NCBI GenBank assembly: GCA_937973685.1
Contig: CALJKJ010000015.1
Location: forward strand, 1 to 64,000
Origin: an uncultured Flavobacteriales bacterium
GTDB taxonomy: Bacteria; Bacteroidota; Bacteroidia; Flavobacteriales_D; Crocinitomicaceae
Length of the DNA: 64,000 nt
Direction: 5' to 3'
The notes beneath the pieces were generated by a model, which had not been told where the DNA came from, ran no database searches, and saw only the letters and a list, made by a program, of their open reading frames with translations. How positions within the stretch are numbered: position 1 is the first letter of the stretch; every line of letters starts with the position of its first letter. This document shows positions 9,353-17,991 of the stretch, in pieces. A program made the position numbers and the translations under genes.

Positions 9353-10228
9353 ATGGAATTTATTCAGAACTTCAAATTAGCAATTTCATCTTTTTTCAAA
9401 GCAATTGGATTTATTGTAGCCAACAAGTTTGGTATTTACATACTTATTCCTGCAGTTTTGATGTTATTCATTTATCAATTAGGCGCAACCATTAAAATGC
9501 ACCAGCCTACAATTAAAATTGAGAACATGAACGATATTAGTTGGTATTTTATCCAACTCCTTTTCGAGATTACTATCGGGTTCTTTTTTATGCGTTCTGC
9601 TAAATATTTAGTGGTCATAATTTTATCTCCACTGACAGCCCATTTATCACAAAAAACAGCTTTTCTTCTAACCGGCCAAAGTACGAAATTCTCCCTACGT
9701 CAATTGGTTCATGACGTTGAACGCAGTATCCGAATTGTAATACGTAACCTCATGTGGGAATATGTGATTTTTGCGCTAATATATATTTTTGCAAGTATTG
9801 GTTGGGAAAATGCAAAAGACAGTCCATTGATCTATTTGATTTTTGTAGTCGGTTTTTTCTATTATGGTTTTTCATTTCTAGATTATACAAACGAACGATT
9901 GAAACGCAACTTAGAAGAAAGTGTACAATTTGCACGAAAAAACAGAGGCTTAGCAATTGGAATTGGCATGTGCTATTCGCTGATGATATGGGTTCCAGTC
10001 GATTTAAAAGCATTGTTTGATTGGTCAGTTTTTCAAGATAATCCCCTGGAATTCGTTCGGTTGTTTGTCATTAATCTATTACTTTGGTTCATTGCAGCAT
10101 GCGCGCCTATCATTTCAGTCGTTGCAGCAACAATAGCAATGAATGAGTTGGAACAATTCCCTCATGAATCACGCATACAAAATGACCAACAATTGAATGG
10201 TGATAATTTATCATCACTCCATGATTGA
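9353..10228 (+). CDS. EI24 domain membrane protein (CysZ-like), 291 aa
   Basis: This integral inner-membrane protein has hydrophobic segments near residues 15-45, 70-105, 135-180 and 200-255. The N-terminal pattern (FKLAISSFFKAIGFI, then a membrane span) and overall shape fit the EI24/CysZ family (PF07264). CysZ of other bacteria moves sulfate, but no sulfur gene is nearby, so transport of sulfate is not supported here. I chose ATG 9353 instead of the TTG one codon upstream. The C-terminal 20 residues are polar and probably cytosolic. Confidence 0.7.
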   Translation: MEFIQNFKLAISSFFKAIGFIVANKFGIYILIPAVLMLFIYQLGATIKMHQPTIKIENMNDISWYFIQLLFEITIGFFFMRSAKYLVVIILSPLTAHLSQKTAFLLTGQSTKFSLRQLVHDVERSIRIVIRNLMWEYVIFALIYIFASIGWENAKDSPLIYLIFVVGFFYYGFSFLDYTNERLKRNLEESVQFARKNRGLAIGIGMCYSLMIWVPVDLKALFDWSVFQDNPLEFVRLFVINLLLWFIAACAPIISVVAATIAMNELEQFPHESRIQNDQQLNGDNLSSLHD

Positions 10229-10253
10229 TAAAAAATAGTTTGATTTATTTTTA
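10225..10253 (+). promoter_or_regulatory. Probable promoter of the TPR/PD40 gene
   Basis: TTG at 10225-10227, an 18-base spacer and TATTTTTA at 10246-10253 fit the Bacteroidota pattern TTG-N17-23-TAnnTTTG with one mismatch in the last base. It ends 17 bases before ATG 10271. Confidence 0.45.
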
Positions 10254-10270
10254 CCGCATACACTTAACAC

Positions 10271-11626
10271 ATGAAACACTTTTATACGCTTTGCATTTTT
10301 TTATTTTTGACTGTTTTTTCTGTTTACAGTCAAGTTAGCGACTCAACAACTTCATTAATGAACCGTTCTGCGGCAATGAAAATGATTGACCAAGGTAAAG
10401 TTTTCATTGGGGAAGGAAAAGTACGAGAAGCATTGATTGTTTTTAGAGAAGCATCCGTAAAAGACCCTTTGCAATGGAAAGCAAGCTATTGGATTGCCTA
10501 TTGCCACAATCAACTTGGAAACTTTGGATACGCCAATCAATATGCACGTGAAACGGTCAAAAAAGCAGGATCAGAGGTTGATGTTGAAATATATGAGATC
10601 CTTGCAACAAGTTTTCATCAACTAAACCAGTTGGATTCAGCCTTATACTATTACTCAACTTGTAAAGAAAAATTAAGTAAGGTTCGTGCTAATCAATTAC
10701 GTATAGATCAAAAAATAATGAATTGTGAATTTGCAACAAAAGCAACAAATAGCGAAAACAAACGGATTCCCTTTGCAGCAAACATTAACTCTGGAGCAGA
10801 TGAATACGCGCCTATTCTTGCTGGTAATGGCACTATTCTCTATTTTACAGCCCGACGTGCAAATTCAACTGGCGGAATGATAAACGCAGGAGACCAAGAT
10901 TACTTAGAAGACATTTATCGCGCAACATGGAATCCGCAAACGCGACAATGGGACAGCATTACGAACATCCTTCCCCGACTAAACACTACTGGACACGATG
11001 CCTTGAATTGGATTGCTCCAGATGGTTTAACAGCAGTTGTTACGTGGAATAACGTCATGACTGACGATAAAAAACACACAAAAAGTAGTGATCTCTGCGA
11101 AGTTGAGTACACCAAAAAATCAAGTTGGTCAGCGCCAAGAATTATTGCTAACAAAACAATCAACACTTCATTTTTTGAAGGTTCTGCGACACTCACAGCA
11201 GATGGAAACACCATGTATTTTGTATCTGACAGAAAGGGTGAAAAAAAATCAACAGACATTTACGTAGTTCATAAACGCGGTAAAACATGGGGCGAAGCAA
11301 GTGCTTTACCTGATAGTATCAATTCTATTGGTCGTGAAACAACACCATTTATATCCGCAGATGGACGTTTTTTATTTTTCAGTTCCGATGGCCATACTGG
11401 AATGGGTGGAATGGATATTTTTGTTTCGGAAAAAACAGATCGTGGCTGGTCAAAACCAGTTAATTTAGGGCCAAGCATCAATACTGTAAATGATGAAACT
11501 CATTTTTCAATCAACTTTTCGACCAAAAAAGCTTTTTGTGCTGGTGTTGAATTAATTGGATTGAAAAGTAATTACAACTGTTTCGAATTTGATGTAAATC
11601 AATTACAACTTCCTTTCAAATGGTAA
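10271..11626 (+). CDS. Exported TPR and PD40 (WD40-like propeller) protein, 451 aa
   Basis: A signal peptide ends near residue 20 (VYSQ). Residues about 35-140 are helical and fit two or three TPR repeats (KASYWIAYCHNQLGN, ALYYYSTCKEKL). From about 170 to 440 there are PD40-type propeller blades, seen in ADGNTMYFVSDRKG, ADGRFLFFSSDGHTG and MGGMDIFVSEK. In Bacteroidota this TPR-PD40 order is known from PorE-like envelope proteins that end in an OmpA-type peptidoglycan-binding domain. Here that domain is absent and the protein stops after the propeller. It is probably periplasmic. Its 3' end overlaps aroA on the other strand by 11 bases. Confidence 0.75.
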   Translation: MKHFYTLCIFLFLTVFSVYSQVSDSTTSLMNRSAAMKMIDQGKVFIGEGKVREALIVFREASVKDPLQWKASYWIAYCHNQLGNFGYANQYARETVKKAGSEVDVEIYEILATSFHQLNQLDSALYYYSTCKEKLSKVRANQLRIDQKIMNCEFATKATNSENKRIPFAANINSGADEYAPILAGNGTILYFTARRANSTGGMINAGDQDYLEDIYRATWNPQTRQWDSITNILPRLNTTGHDALNWIAPDGLTAVVTWNNVMTDDKKHTKSSDLCEVEYTKKSSWSAPRIIANKTINTSFFEGSATLTADGNTMYFVSDRKGEKKSTDIYVVHKRGKTWGEASALPDSINSIGRETTPFISADGRFLFFSSDGHTGMGGMDIFVSEKTDRGWSKPVNLGPSINTVNDETHFSINFSTKKAFCAGVELIGLKSNYNCFEFDVNQLQLPFKW

Positions 11627-12860
11627 GTTGGTTCAAATGATCCCAAAATTCCGGGTAACTTTTTGATACTGCAGCAGCTTGATGTATTTCGATTACCTCA
11701 TCGGAACGTGTTGCTAAAATAGCTAGCGCCATTGCAATTCGGTGATCGTTGTGGGCACTTACTACTGCTCCTTTGATAGTGTTTGTTCCGATAACATGCA
11801 TTTCATCACCAAAAACAGTAATTGTAACTCCGAGCTTTGAAAATTCTAGTTGCAATGCTTCTGAACGATTACTTTCTTTGTGGATCAATCGATTAACACC
11901 TTTAATGATAGAAGTTCCGTTGCAACATGTTGCCAAAACTGCCAAAGCAGGAAATAAATCAGGGCAATCAGTTGCATCAAATTGAAACGCTTTGCGTTGT
12001 CTTCCGTTAACTTGAATAACATTTTCTTGCCAGGAGTAGTCAATCTGAGCAACATCAAATGCGTGCAAAAGTGCTTTATCTGCTTGCAAACTGTGTTCGT
12101 TTAATCCCGCAATTGCAATTGGATGTCCAATAGCTGCCGCGACCAACCAAAAACTAGCTGCACTCCAATCGGATTCAACGTGATAACGAGTTGGTTGGTA
12201 CGTTTGACGACCTTTAATAGTAAAAATGTTTTCCGCTTGTTGCTCAATTGCAATTCCAAAAGCTGCTAATGTCCGAATGGTCATCTGAACGTAAGGCTTG
12301 GACGTGAACGATTGAACTGTTAACAAACTATCTTCGTTACTCAAAGGCAAAGCCATTATCAAACCAGATATTGTTTGTGAACTTTCAGCGCCATCAACTG
12401 AAATTATACCTCCAGTTAAAGGCCCTTTTACGGTTGCAGGCAAAAATCCATTCGTGGTTTCAATAGAAACACCCAATGCTGGCAATGTTTTGTCATAAAA
12501 GGAAATCGGACGTTTTAGTAAACTACCTGAACCTTCAATTTTTATCGGATTATTAAACACCGATGCTATAGCAATTAATAAGCGAGCTCCCAATCCCGAT
12601 TCACCAATGGACACTGATTTTTCAGAATCCATTACCGTTATTCCTTGAATAGAAACAAGTTCGTTTTGAATAGTAACGGAAGCACCAAGCTGTTCAATTG
12701 CTTGAAGCATAGCTTTTACATCATCGCTCTCTCCAACTCCTATAATTGTTGATCGACCATTTGCCAAAGCAGCTGAAAGAATAGCACGCTGCGCATCACT
12801 TTTGGACGCTGGAACGGTAATTTTTCCTCGTAATTGGCGCGATGAAAGTGCTTGAATCAT
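11616..12860 (-). CDS. aroA: 3-phosphoshikimate 1-carboxyvinyltransferase (EPSP synthase)
   Basis: AroA joins phosphoenolpyruvate to shikimate 3-phosphate, the sixth shikimate step. The N-terminal PASKSDAQRAILSAALANG carries the substrate-binding Lys-Ser pair. The glycine-rich GESGLGARLLIA block, AESSQTISGL and the C-terminal NDHRIAMALAILA are family signatures. Length is 414 aa, slightly below the usual 430 or so. It starts one base after the DAHP synthase gene ends, in an operon that puts the first shikimate step and chorismate mutase with this one. Confidence 0.96.
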   Translation of the reverse strand: MIQALSSRQLRGKITVPASKSDAQRAILSAALANGRSTIIGVGESDDVKAMLQAIEQLGASVTIQNELVSIQGITVMDSEKSVSIGESGLGARLLIAIASVFNNPIKIEGSGSLLKRPISFYDKTLPALGVSIETTNGFLPATVKGPLTGGIISVDGAESSQTISGLIMALPLSNEDSLLTVQSFTSKPYVQMTIRTLAAFGIAIEQQAENIFTIKGRQTYQPTRYHVESDWSAASFWLVAAAIGHPIAIAGLNEHSLQADKALLHAFDVAQIDYSWQENVIQVNGRQRKAFQFDATDCPDLFPALAVLATCCNGTSIIKGVNRLIHKESNRSEALQLEFSKLGVTITVFGDEMHVIGTNTIKGAVVSAHNDHRIAMALAILATRSDEVIEIHQAAAVSKSYPEFWDHLNQLTI

Positions 12861-12861
12861 G

Positions 12862-13944
12862 TTATTTTTTTTCTGGTAACGATGGATTCATCACCCGCAA
12901 TTGATGACGAATTGATTCTTGGTGCATCGCATCCATTAATTGACGAATAAAGCGTTCAGACAATTGATAATCTTGTGCTTTATCTAAACGAGTAGAAATG
13001 ACTTTTTTCCAGTGCTCTTCTTGTAAAATGGTGATATTGTTCTCTTTTTTAAACTTCCCGACATCTTCGCTCAACAACATACGTGCGGTTAACAGTTCAA
13101 ACATGCGGTCATCTAAATCAACAATTTTATCGCGTAACTCTCCTAAAAAATCGATAGCATCATGCGAAAGTGAATTAGAACGCAAGACTAATTTGCCTAA
13201 CAAACTTGCTAAATCGGTTGGGGTTATTTGTTGCGCAGCATCCGACCAAGCTACATCGGGATCACGATGGGATTCGATAATTAATCCGTCAAAATTCAAA
13301 TCCATTGCTTTTTGACAAATCTCTAGTAAAATATGTCGATTACCCGTTATGTGACTTGGGTCGCTGAAAATAGGAATATGCGGTATTCGTTCGCGTAATG
13401 CTATTGGAATTTCCCAATTTGGAACATTGCGATATCTTTTGTGGTTGTACACTGAAAATCCACGGTGAATTGCTGCGACATCTGTAATCCCAGATTTTTC
13501 GAAGCGTTCGAATGCTCCAATCCATAATTCCAAATCCGGATTTACTGGATTTTTTATCATTAATGGAATATCGACTCCTTTTAATGCATCAGCAATTTCC
13601 TGAACAGCAAATGGATTTACGGTTGTGCGTGCGCCAACCCACAAGACAGAAACACCTGCTTTCAATGCCAATTCGACATGCTTTGCATTTGCAACTTCTG
13701 TGGTAGTTGGTTTATTGATTTCTTTTCCTGCATTCACTAACCAATTCAGTCCAACTTCACCAACACCTTCAAATGAATCAGGACGTGTTCGTGGCTTCCA
13801 AATGCCCGCGCGCAACAAGTCGATATCATTTGTTTGATTCAATAACAGCGCCGTTTGCATCATTTGCTCTTCCGTTTCAGCGCTACATGGGCCTGAAATA
13901 AGGAATGGTTTGTTATCTTTCTTATGGAAAAGTTGGTCCTTCAT
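12862..13944 (-). CDS. Bifunctional DAHP synthase / chorismate mutase
   Basis: Residues about 1-260 form a class I 3-deoxy-7-phosphoheptulonate synthase of the short KDO8P synthase-like type: GPCSAE at the N-terminus, RAGIWKPRTRPDSFEG, WVGARTTVNPF and FSDPSHITG. Residues about 265-355 form an AroQ-type helical chorismate mutase (LRDKIVDLDDRMFELLTARM, then helices 2 and 3). This fusion is common in Bacteroidota and may let the mutase domain regulate the synthase by feedback, which is family knowledge. The enzyme condenses PEP with erythrose 4-phosphate and converts chorismate to prephenate. aroA follows after one base. I leave the symbol empty because naming of this fusion varies. Confidence 0.93.
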   Translation of the reverse strand: MKDQLFHKKDNKPFLISGPCSAETEEQMMQTALLLNQTNDIDLLRAGIWKPRTRPDSFEGVGEVGLNWLVNAGKEINKPTTTEVANAKHVELALKAGVSVLWVGARTTVNPFAVQEIADALKGVDIPLMIKNPVNPDLELWIGAFERFEKSGITDVAAIHRGFSVYNHKRYRNVPNWEIPIALRERIPHIPIFSDPSHITGNRHILLEICQKAMDLNFDGLIIESHRDPDVAWSDAAQQITPTDLASLLGKLVLRSNSLSHDAIDFLGELRDKIVDLDDRMFELLTARMLLSEDVGKFKKENNITILQEEHWKKVISTRLDKAQDYQLSERFIRQLMDAMHQESIRHQLRVMNPSLPEKK

Positions 13945-13980
13945 TGACTGTTTGTAAGTTACCTAAAACGTATAACAATG

Positions 13981-14670
13981 TTACACAGGTTTTGTTGTTT
14001 TTAATTTAGCTGGCGGTTCATAAAACGCTTTTAAATAAAAGGGTTCAAAATAAGCAACATCCTCAAATTTGTTATTTTGGAAGTGTTGAAAAGCGAGCGT
14101 AACTTGACCCGCAGCAGAAGGAAAAATTGACGTATCGATGGTGATTTCTTTTCGCGCTTTCCATATTTCACACAATTTCGAAGCACCATCACCGAAACAA
14201 ATTAGTTGACCAAATTCGGCATACGAAAGTTCATCAATGACATCCGGACTTATTTCTTTGAGAACATTAAATTCGGGTGAATAAATTGCTGAATACACTT
14301 CCATTCGACGTGCATCAATCATGGGGCAAAGTACGTGATGCGGGTATTTTTTGGATCCAACTACAGCAAGACTTACCAACGAATCAACTGCAATTAATGG
14401 AATTTTCAATGCGTAACACAACCCTTTTGCTGTAGAAACCCCTATACGTAATCCTGTATAAGAGCCTGGTCCAGAGGAGATTGAAACAGCATGAATTTCT
14501 TGAAGCGTTACGTTTGCTTGAAGCAAACATTTTTCTATCAGACATGTCAATTGCTCTCCGTGGCTATAGCCATCTTCATTTATTTCTGCTAACTGAATGA
14601 GCTGACCATTTTTTGAAAGCGCAACCGAACAAACTTTCGTTGCAGTTTCGATATGTAGCATATACGTCAT
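13981..14670 (-). CDS. tsaB: tRNA threonylcarbamoyladenosine biosynthesis protein TsaB
   Basis: TsaB is the partner of TsaD in making t6A37 on ANN-decoding tRNAs. The N-terminal HIETATKVCSVALSKNG is the ASKHA-fold start, and SSGPGSYTGLRIGVSTAKGL (about residues 66-85) is the diagnostic block. The length of 229 aa is usual. ATG 14670 is three bases after the response regulator gene stops, and a 36-base gap separates it from the DAHP synthase gene, so the four genes are likely one transcript. TsaC, TsaD and TsaE are not in the window. Confidence 0.93.
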   Translation of the reverse strand: MTYMLHIETATKVCSVALSKNGQLIQLAEINEDGYSHGEQLTCLIEKCLLQANVTLQEIHAVSISSGPGSYTGLRIGVSTAKGLCYALKIPLIAVDSLVSLAVVGSKKYPHHVLCPMIDARRMEVYSAIYSPEFNVLKEISPDVIDELSYAEFGQLICFGDGASKLCEIWKARKEITIDTSIFPSAAGQVTLAFQHFQNNKFEDVAYFEPFYLKAFYEPPAKLKTTKPV

Positions 14671-14673
14671 CCG

Positions 14674-15372
14674 TTATTTACTAGTTACAACTGCTAATTT
14701 AAAGCCAATTCCATGGATATTGGCAATAGAAATGCGGTTATCGTGTGCTAAATATTTTCGCAGTTTTGTAATGAACACATCCATACTGCGGCCAGCAAAA
14801 TAATCGTCTTGTCCCCAAACAGCGTGTAATATCGTCTCACGAGGGACAACAGAATTTTGGAAAGAACATAACATTTTCAATACCATTGCTTCCTTTTTTG
14901 TGAGTGTTTTCTTAAAATCTGCATGTGTTAAATTGTAGTTTTCAGTATCAAACGCATAGGACCCCAATGTAATAATTTTGGACGCAGTTGGTTCGATAAT
15001 ATTGACACGCTTCAACAATGCTTTCACACGAACGGAAAGTTCATCAAATGAAAAAGGTTTGGTTAAATAATCGTCACCTCCCGCATTAAATCCAGCCACT
15101 TTGTCCTCCGTCATTGATTTTGCTGTAAGAAACAAGATAGGAATTGTTGCATTTATTTTACGGATTTCTTTGGCCAATGTAAAGCCATCTTTTTTTGGAA
15201 GCATGACATCAAACAAGCACAAATGAAATTCCTCTTCGGTAAATCGAATATGTCCATCTTGTCCGTTTGTACATAAAACGACCTGATAACCTTCTGATTT
15301 TAATTGATCGGCAATCACAAAACCCAAGTTGGTATCGTCTTCTACTAAAAGAATGCGTGCTTTGATACTCAT
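14674..15372 (-). CDS. rprY: OmpR-family response regulator, RprY-like
   Basis: The receiver domain (about residues 5-120) has the acidic pair Glu11-Asp12, the phosphoacceptor Asp55 in LCLFDVMLP, FLTAKS and DDYLTKPF with the conserved Lys. A winged-helix DNA-binding domain covers about 133-230 (LTKKEAMVLKMLC, RSMDVFITKLRKYLA). MDVFITKLRKYL and the overall sequence are close to RprY regulators of Bacteroidota. RprX-type kinases are normally adjacent, but none is here. It is the first gene of an operon with tsaB and aromatic amino-acid genes, an unusual link. No other start is plausible. Confidence 0.8.
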   Translation of the reverse strand: MSIKARILLVEDDTNLGFVIADQLKSEGYQVVLCTNGQDGHIRFTEEEFHLCLFDVMLPKKDGFTLAKEIRKINATIPILFLTAKSMTEDKVAGFNAGGDDYLTKPFSFDELSVRVKALLKRVNIIEPTASKIITLGSYAFDTENYNLTHADFKKTLTKKEAMVLKMLCSFQNSVVPRETILHAVWGQDDYFAGRSMDVFITKLRKYLAHDNRISIANIHGIGFKLAVVTSK

Positions 15373-15549
15373 TGAAACTATTTATTGTGTGAAATTACAA
15401 AGAAAAAAAGAAAAAATATTGTTGGTAGATGCAAAGTGAAAATGAATTAAGAGATAATTAACATGTCACTACCAATTGATTTATGAAAATGAATGAAAAG
15501 TCATGTTAAAATGCCTGTTTTAATGTGTTTTTATTCCTAAAAAAATAGT

Positions 15550-15576
15550 TTGAGTGAATTGAATTGAGTAAATTTG
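15550..15576 (+). promoter_or_regulatory. Probable promoter of the first PhoB-like regulator
   Basis: TTG at 15550-15552 and TAAATTTG at 15569-15576 (an exact TAnnTTTG) are separated by 16 bases, one short of the usual range. ATG 15600 follows 23 bases later. No clear 11-base Pho-type repeat is seen upstream, unlike at the second PhoB-like gene. Confidence 0.55.
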
Positions 15577-15599
15577 ATGTGTATTAATTTTTCCTCAAA

Positions 15600-16265
15600 A
15601 TGGATAAAATCGTAATTATTGATGATGAAGATGATATCAGAGAAATTCTCTCATACAATCTGATCAAAGAAGGATTTCAGGTTCATCAAGCTGAAAATGG
15701 CATCGTCGGAATAGAAATCTGTAAAAACATCAAGCCAGATTTAGTAATTTTAGACGTTATGATGCCAGGAATGGATGGTGTAGAGGTTTGTGAGGCACTC
15801 CGAAAACTACCTGGACTTGAGAATATTTTGATTTGTTTTCTAACGGCACGTAACGAGGATTATAGTCAAATTGCTGGTCTCGATGCTGGAGCAGATGATT
15901 ACATTTCAAAACCGATTAAACCTCGGGTTTTGGTAAGTCGAATTAATGCATTGCTTCGAAGAAAAGAATTAACATCCATGAAGAATATTGATACCAAAGA
16001 ACTTGTTATCAATCGCGAAAAATATACAGTTTTTAAAGATGGAAAAGCGATTCATTTACCAAAAAAAGAATTTGAATTATTGGCTTTACTTGCATCTCGT
16101 CCAGAAATCGTTTTTGAGCGGGATGTTATTTTAGAAAAAGTTTGGGGAACAGACATCGTAGTCGGTGACCGAACAATTGATGTTCATATTCGTAAATTGC
16201 GTGAGAAAATAGGTGATGAACACATTCAAACAGTAAAAGGAATAGGTTATAAATTCAAAGAATAA
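15600..16265 (+). CDS. PhoB-like response regulator (paralog 1), 221 aa
   Basis: The receiver has acidic residues DDEDD at 8-12, phosphoacceptor Asp52 in LVILDVMMP, Thr82 and Lys104 in ISKPIKP. The C-terminal OmpR/PhoB winged helix (about 125-220) ends GDRTIDVHIRKLREKIG and VKGIGYKF. It is very similar to the regulator at 29382 along its whole length. It converges on the phosphate-type porin, and the PhoU/PiT pair lies just beyond, so control of phosphate genes is a fair inference. There is no kinase next to it. The only PhoR-like kinase in the window is at 36037. ATG 15600 gives a standard receiver N-terminus. Confidence 0.85.
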   Translation: MDKIVIIDDEDDIREILSYNLIKEGFQVHQAENGIVGIEICKNIKPDLVILDVMMPGMDGVEVCEALRKLPGLENILICFLTARNEDYSQIAGLDAGADDYISKPIKPRVLVSRINALLRRKELTSMKNIDTKELVINREKYTVFKDGKAIHLPKKEFELLALLASRPEIVFERDVILEKVWGTDIVVGDRTIDVHIRKLREKIGDEHIQTVKGIGYKFKE

Positions 16266-16299
16266 AAAAAACCGAGTCATAAATAACTCGGTTTTTTTG
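16264..16299. terminator. Bidirectional terminator
   Basis: ACCGAGT at 16271-16277 pairs with ACTCGGT at 16286-16292 around an 8-base loop. The stem is flanked by an A-run on the left and a T-run on the right, so it can end both the regulator gene and the convergent porin gene. Confidence 0.85.
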
Positions 16300-16314
16300 T
16301 TTTATACTATTTAC

Positions 16315-17634
16315 TTAAAAACGATATTGCATTCGAATTGTAAACACATCATCTTTTAAATCTTTATTAAATCCAGCAATTCCCTTAGCCGATTCATTTT
16401 TCACAAAGTTATAGTAGCACATAAATTTAACATTCTCATCTAAATAATAATTATATCCAATCCCAAGCATCGTATATTTTAACTCTGCATCTTTCATCAT
16501 TGTGCCTACAGCAAAATCTTTTGCAGCTAATTTTGTATTTGGATCATACCATTCATATTTTAATGCAACTTCGTGTTTCGATTTACCTATTCGTTGAATC
16601 AAGTAAGTATAAAAACCATCAAAATTACGAGCATACGCAACAACATCCGTTGGAAGTGATGATGGGCTTTTTGAATTATTAATTGTACCTGTTTGAGTAC
16701 CAAAAATATATTCGGATCGTACAGAAGTCTTCCCTAATTTGTTGTCAAAACTTACTTGAAACTCAACATCATAATAAGTTCGTTCCGCACGTTTTCCTTT
16801 GTATGTCGTAGTGGAAGTATCTGCTGCTATCCAAGTTTGAAGACCAAGATTATTTACCGATAATGAATTATATAATTTATTGCTTTGCATTACAAATCCA
16901 CCGTTGTAATATGAGCCTCCAAATCCATAGTTGACTTTTGTAGACTTAGTAGTGCGTTGATAAACTGCATGCGCCATGAAATCTTTGAATTTATCAAAAT
17001 CAACAACTCCTGCACCATTTAAACTCGTTGTACCCGGAACAGCAATACCTGTACCATTAAAAAATCCAGCATCAACTTTCAATCCAAACATTTTTTTACC
17101 TTTAGTTGGTTGAAAAGTTACCATAGCACCCAAATCACGCTCGTTTGGTAACAGTACTTGTGTGAATCTAGATCTTTCTGGTGTTTCTCTATTAGCTGAT
17201 GATTGTTGAATTTCATAGCCAAATGGACGATTCATTACACCTACAGTTAGTGAAAATTGATGTGACCAAGGATCTTTCACAACTCCATAAAAATCAACTA
17301 AATTAACGCCTCTTTCAGATGCGTTAATTTGCAAAACATATTGTGTAAGTTTTTGAGTGTAAGTAAATTTAACACGACCTCTTCTTATCATAAATCGGTT
17401 ATTCGAATTTGTCAAGAAATCTCCACCATCAAACGTCTTTGCACCATTTGTTTCAGTCCATTGGTATTGAGCCTGTAACCATCCTGTTACTTTTAACTTT
17501 TGTGCCGATTGCACATCTTTACTCAACTGTTGAATACTTTTGTTTAAGCTATCATTGTTAGGTGTTTGTGCTTGAACATTAACAAATGTTCCTGTTAACA
17601 CTAATAAAGAAAAATAAAATTTAACCATTTTCAT
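16315..17634 (-). CDS. Phosphate-type porin (OprO/OprP-like outer-membrane protein)
   Basis: A signal peptide (about 1-22, ending NVQAQ) is followed by a short polar linker with coiled-coil character (about 25-48) and a 16-18 strand barrel that closes with RMQYRF. The order 'signal - coiled coil - barrel beginning KVTGWLQAQYQW' fits the phosphate-selective porin O/P family (PF07396). The N-terminal linker may mediate trimerisation, as in OprP. The divergent neighbours encode a PhoU-like protein and a PiT transporter, and the shared intergenic region holds Pho-box-like repeats. I infer phosphate or polyphosphate uptake across the outer membrane. Arginine selectivity residues cannot be judged by eye. 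Confidence 0.82.
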   Translation of the reverse strand: MKMVKFYFSLLVLTGTFVNVQAQTPNNDSLNKSIQQLSKDVQSAQKLKVTGWLQAQYQWTETNGAKTFDGGDFLTNSNNRFMIRRGRVKFTYTQKLTQYVLQINASERGVNLVDFYGVVKDPWSHQFSLTVGVMNRPFGYEIQQSSANRETPERSRFTQVLLPNERDLGAMVTFQPTKGKKMFGLKVDAGFFNGTGIAVPGTTSLNGAGVVDFDKFKDFMAHAVYQRTTKSTKVNYGFGGSYYNGGFVMQSNKLYNSLSVNNLGLQTWIAADTSTTTYKGKRAERTYYDVEFQVSFDNKLGKTSVRSEYIFGTQTGTINNSKSPSSLPTDVVAYARNFDGFYTYLIQRIGKSKHEVALKYEWYDPNTKLAAKDFAVGTMMKDAELKYTMLGIGYNYYLDENVKFMCYYNFVKNESAKGIAGFNKDLKDDVFTIRMQYRF

Positions 17635-17652
17635 AAGTCACTGTTTTTTTGG

Positions 17653-17660
17653 CAAAACTA
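17653..17660 (-). promoter_or_regulatory. Probable -7 element of the porin gene
   Basis: On the minus strand this reads TAGTTTTG, an exact TAnnTTTG match, 18 bases before ATG 17634. There is no -33 TTG; a GTTAAC motif (17676-17681) lies about 15 bases upstream instead, as expected for an activator-dependent promoter. Confidence 0.55.
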
Positions 17661-17812
17661 ATTCCTTCACATTGAGTTAACACTATAGAAAAAGCATTAT
17701 AACTTTTTGTTAATGTTATTAATATTGAGTTAACATAAATTGCGTTTTTTTAACTTTTGCCAATATTTTGTACTTAATCAGACCCGTTTTGAGTCGTTTA
17801 TCAGATTGTTTT

Positions 17813-17834
17813 GTTAACATTAAGTTAACATTAA
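17813..17834 (+). promoter_or_regulatory. Pho-box-like direct repeat
   Basis: The 11-mer GTTAACATTAA occurs twice in exact tandem, at 17813-17823 and 17824-17834. A 7-base core plus 4-base AT spacer at an 11-base pitch is the known layout of PhoB boxes in other phyla. The location between phosphate genes supports the reading. Which of the two divergent genes it serves is uncertain. Confidence 0.6.
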
Positions 17835-17958
17835 AAGAATGTAATTAATTGATAATCAATCAACTTAACTAATCTCAAGGTTAACACTTTCTACCAGTGC
17901 TTAACTTTACCTTTTCGTTAACATTTCAAATTATCCATTTTAATACTAATGAAGCGCA

Positions 17959-17966
17959 TACATTTG
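17959..17966 (+). promoter_or_regulatory. Probable -7 element of the PhoU/PiT operon
   Basis: TACATTTG is an exact TAnnTTTG match, 25 bases before ATG 17992. No TTG sits at -33. The nearest GTTAACA motif ends 35 bases upstream at 17923. Confidence 0.55.
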
Positions 17967-17991
17967 CATCAATAATTTAAATTCAAAAAAT

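Larger units (their letters stand above)
17635..17991. promoter_or_regulatory. Divergent control region between porin and PhoU/PiT genes, rich in GTTAAC motifs
   Basis: This 357-base gap holds no gene. It contains (A/G/C)TTAAC-type motifs starting near 17676, 17729, 17750, 17813, 17824, 17864, 17880, 17900 and 17917, far more than chance suggests. Two are exact 11-base direct repeats (see 17813). TTTACCT at 17906 and GTTAACA at 17917 are also 11 bases apart. Both genes have exact TAnnTTTG elements at the edges. I infer a shared regulator, most likely a PhoB-like protein. Confidence 0.65.

Noticed and set aside
10915..11259. Open frame of 114 codons antisense to the TPR/PD40 gene
   Set aside because: The sense strand encodes recognisable propeller blades through this region. 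The antisense frame is a by-product of AT-poor codon positions.
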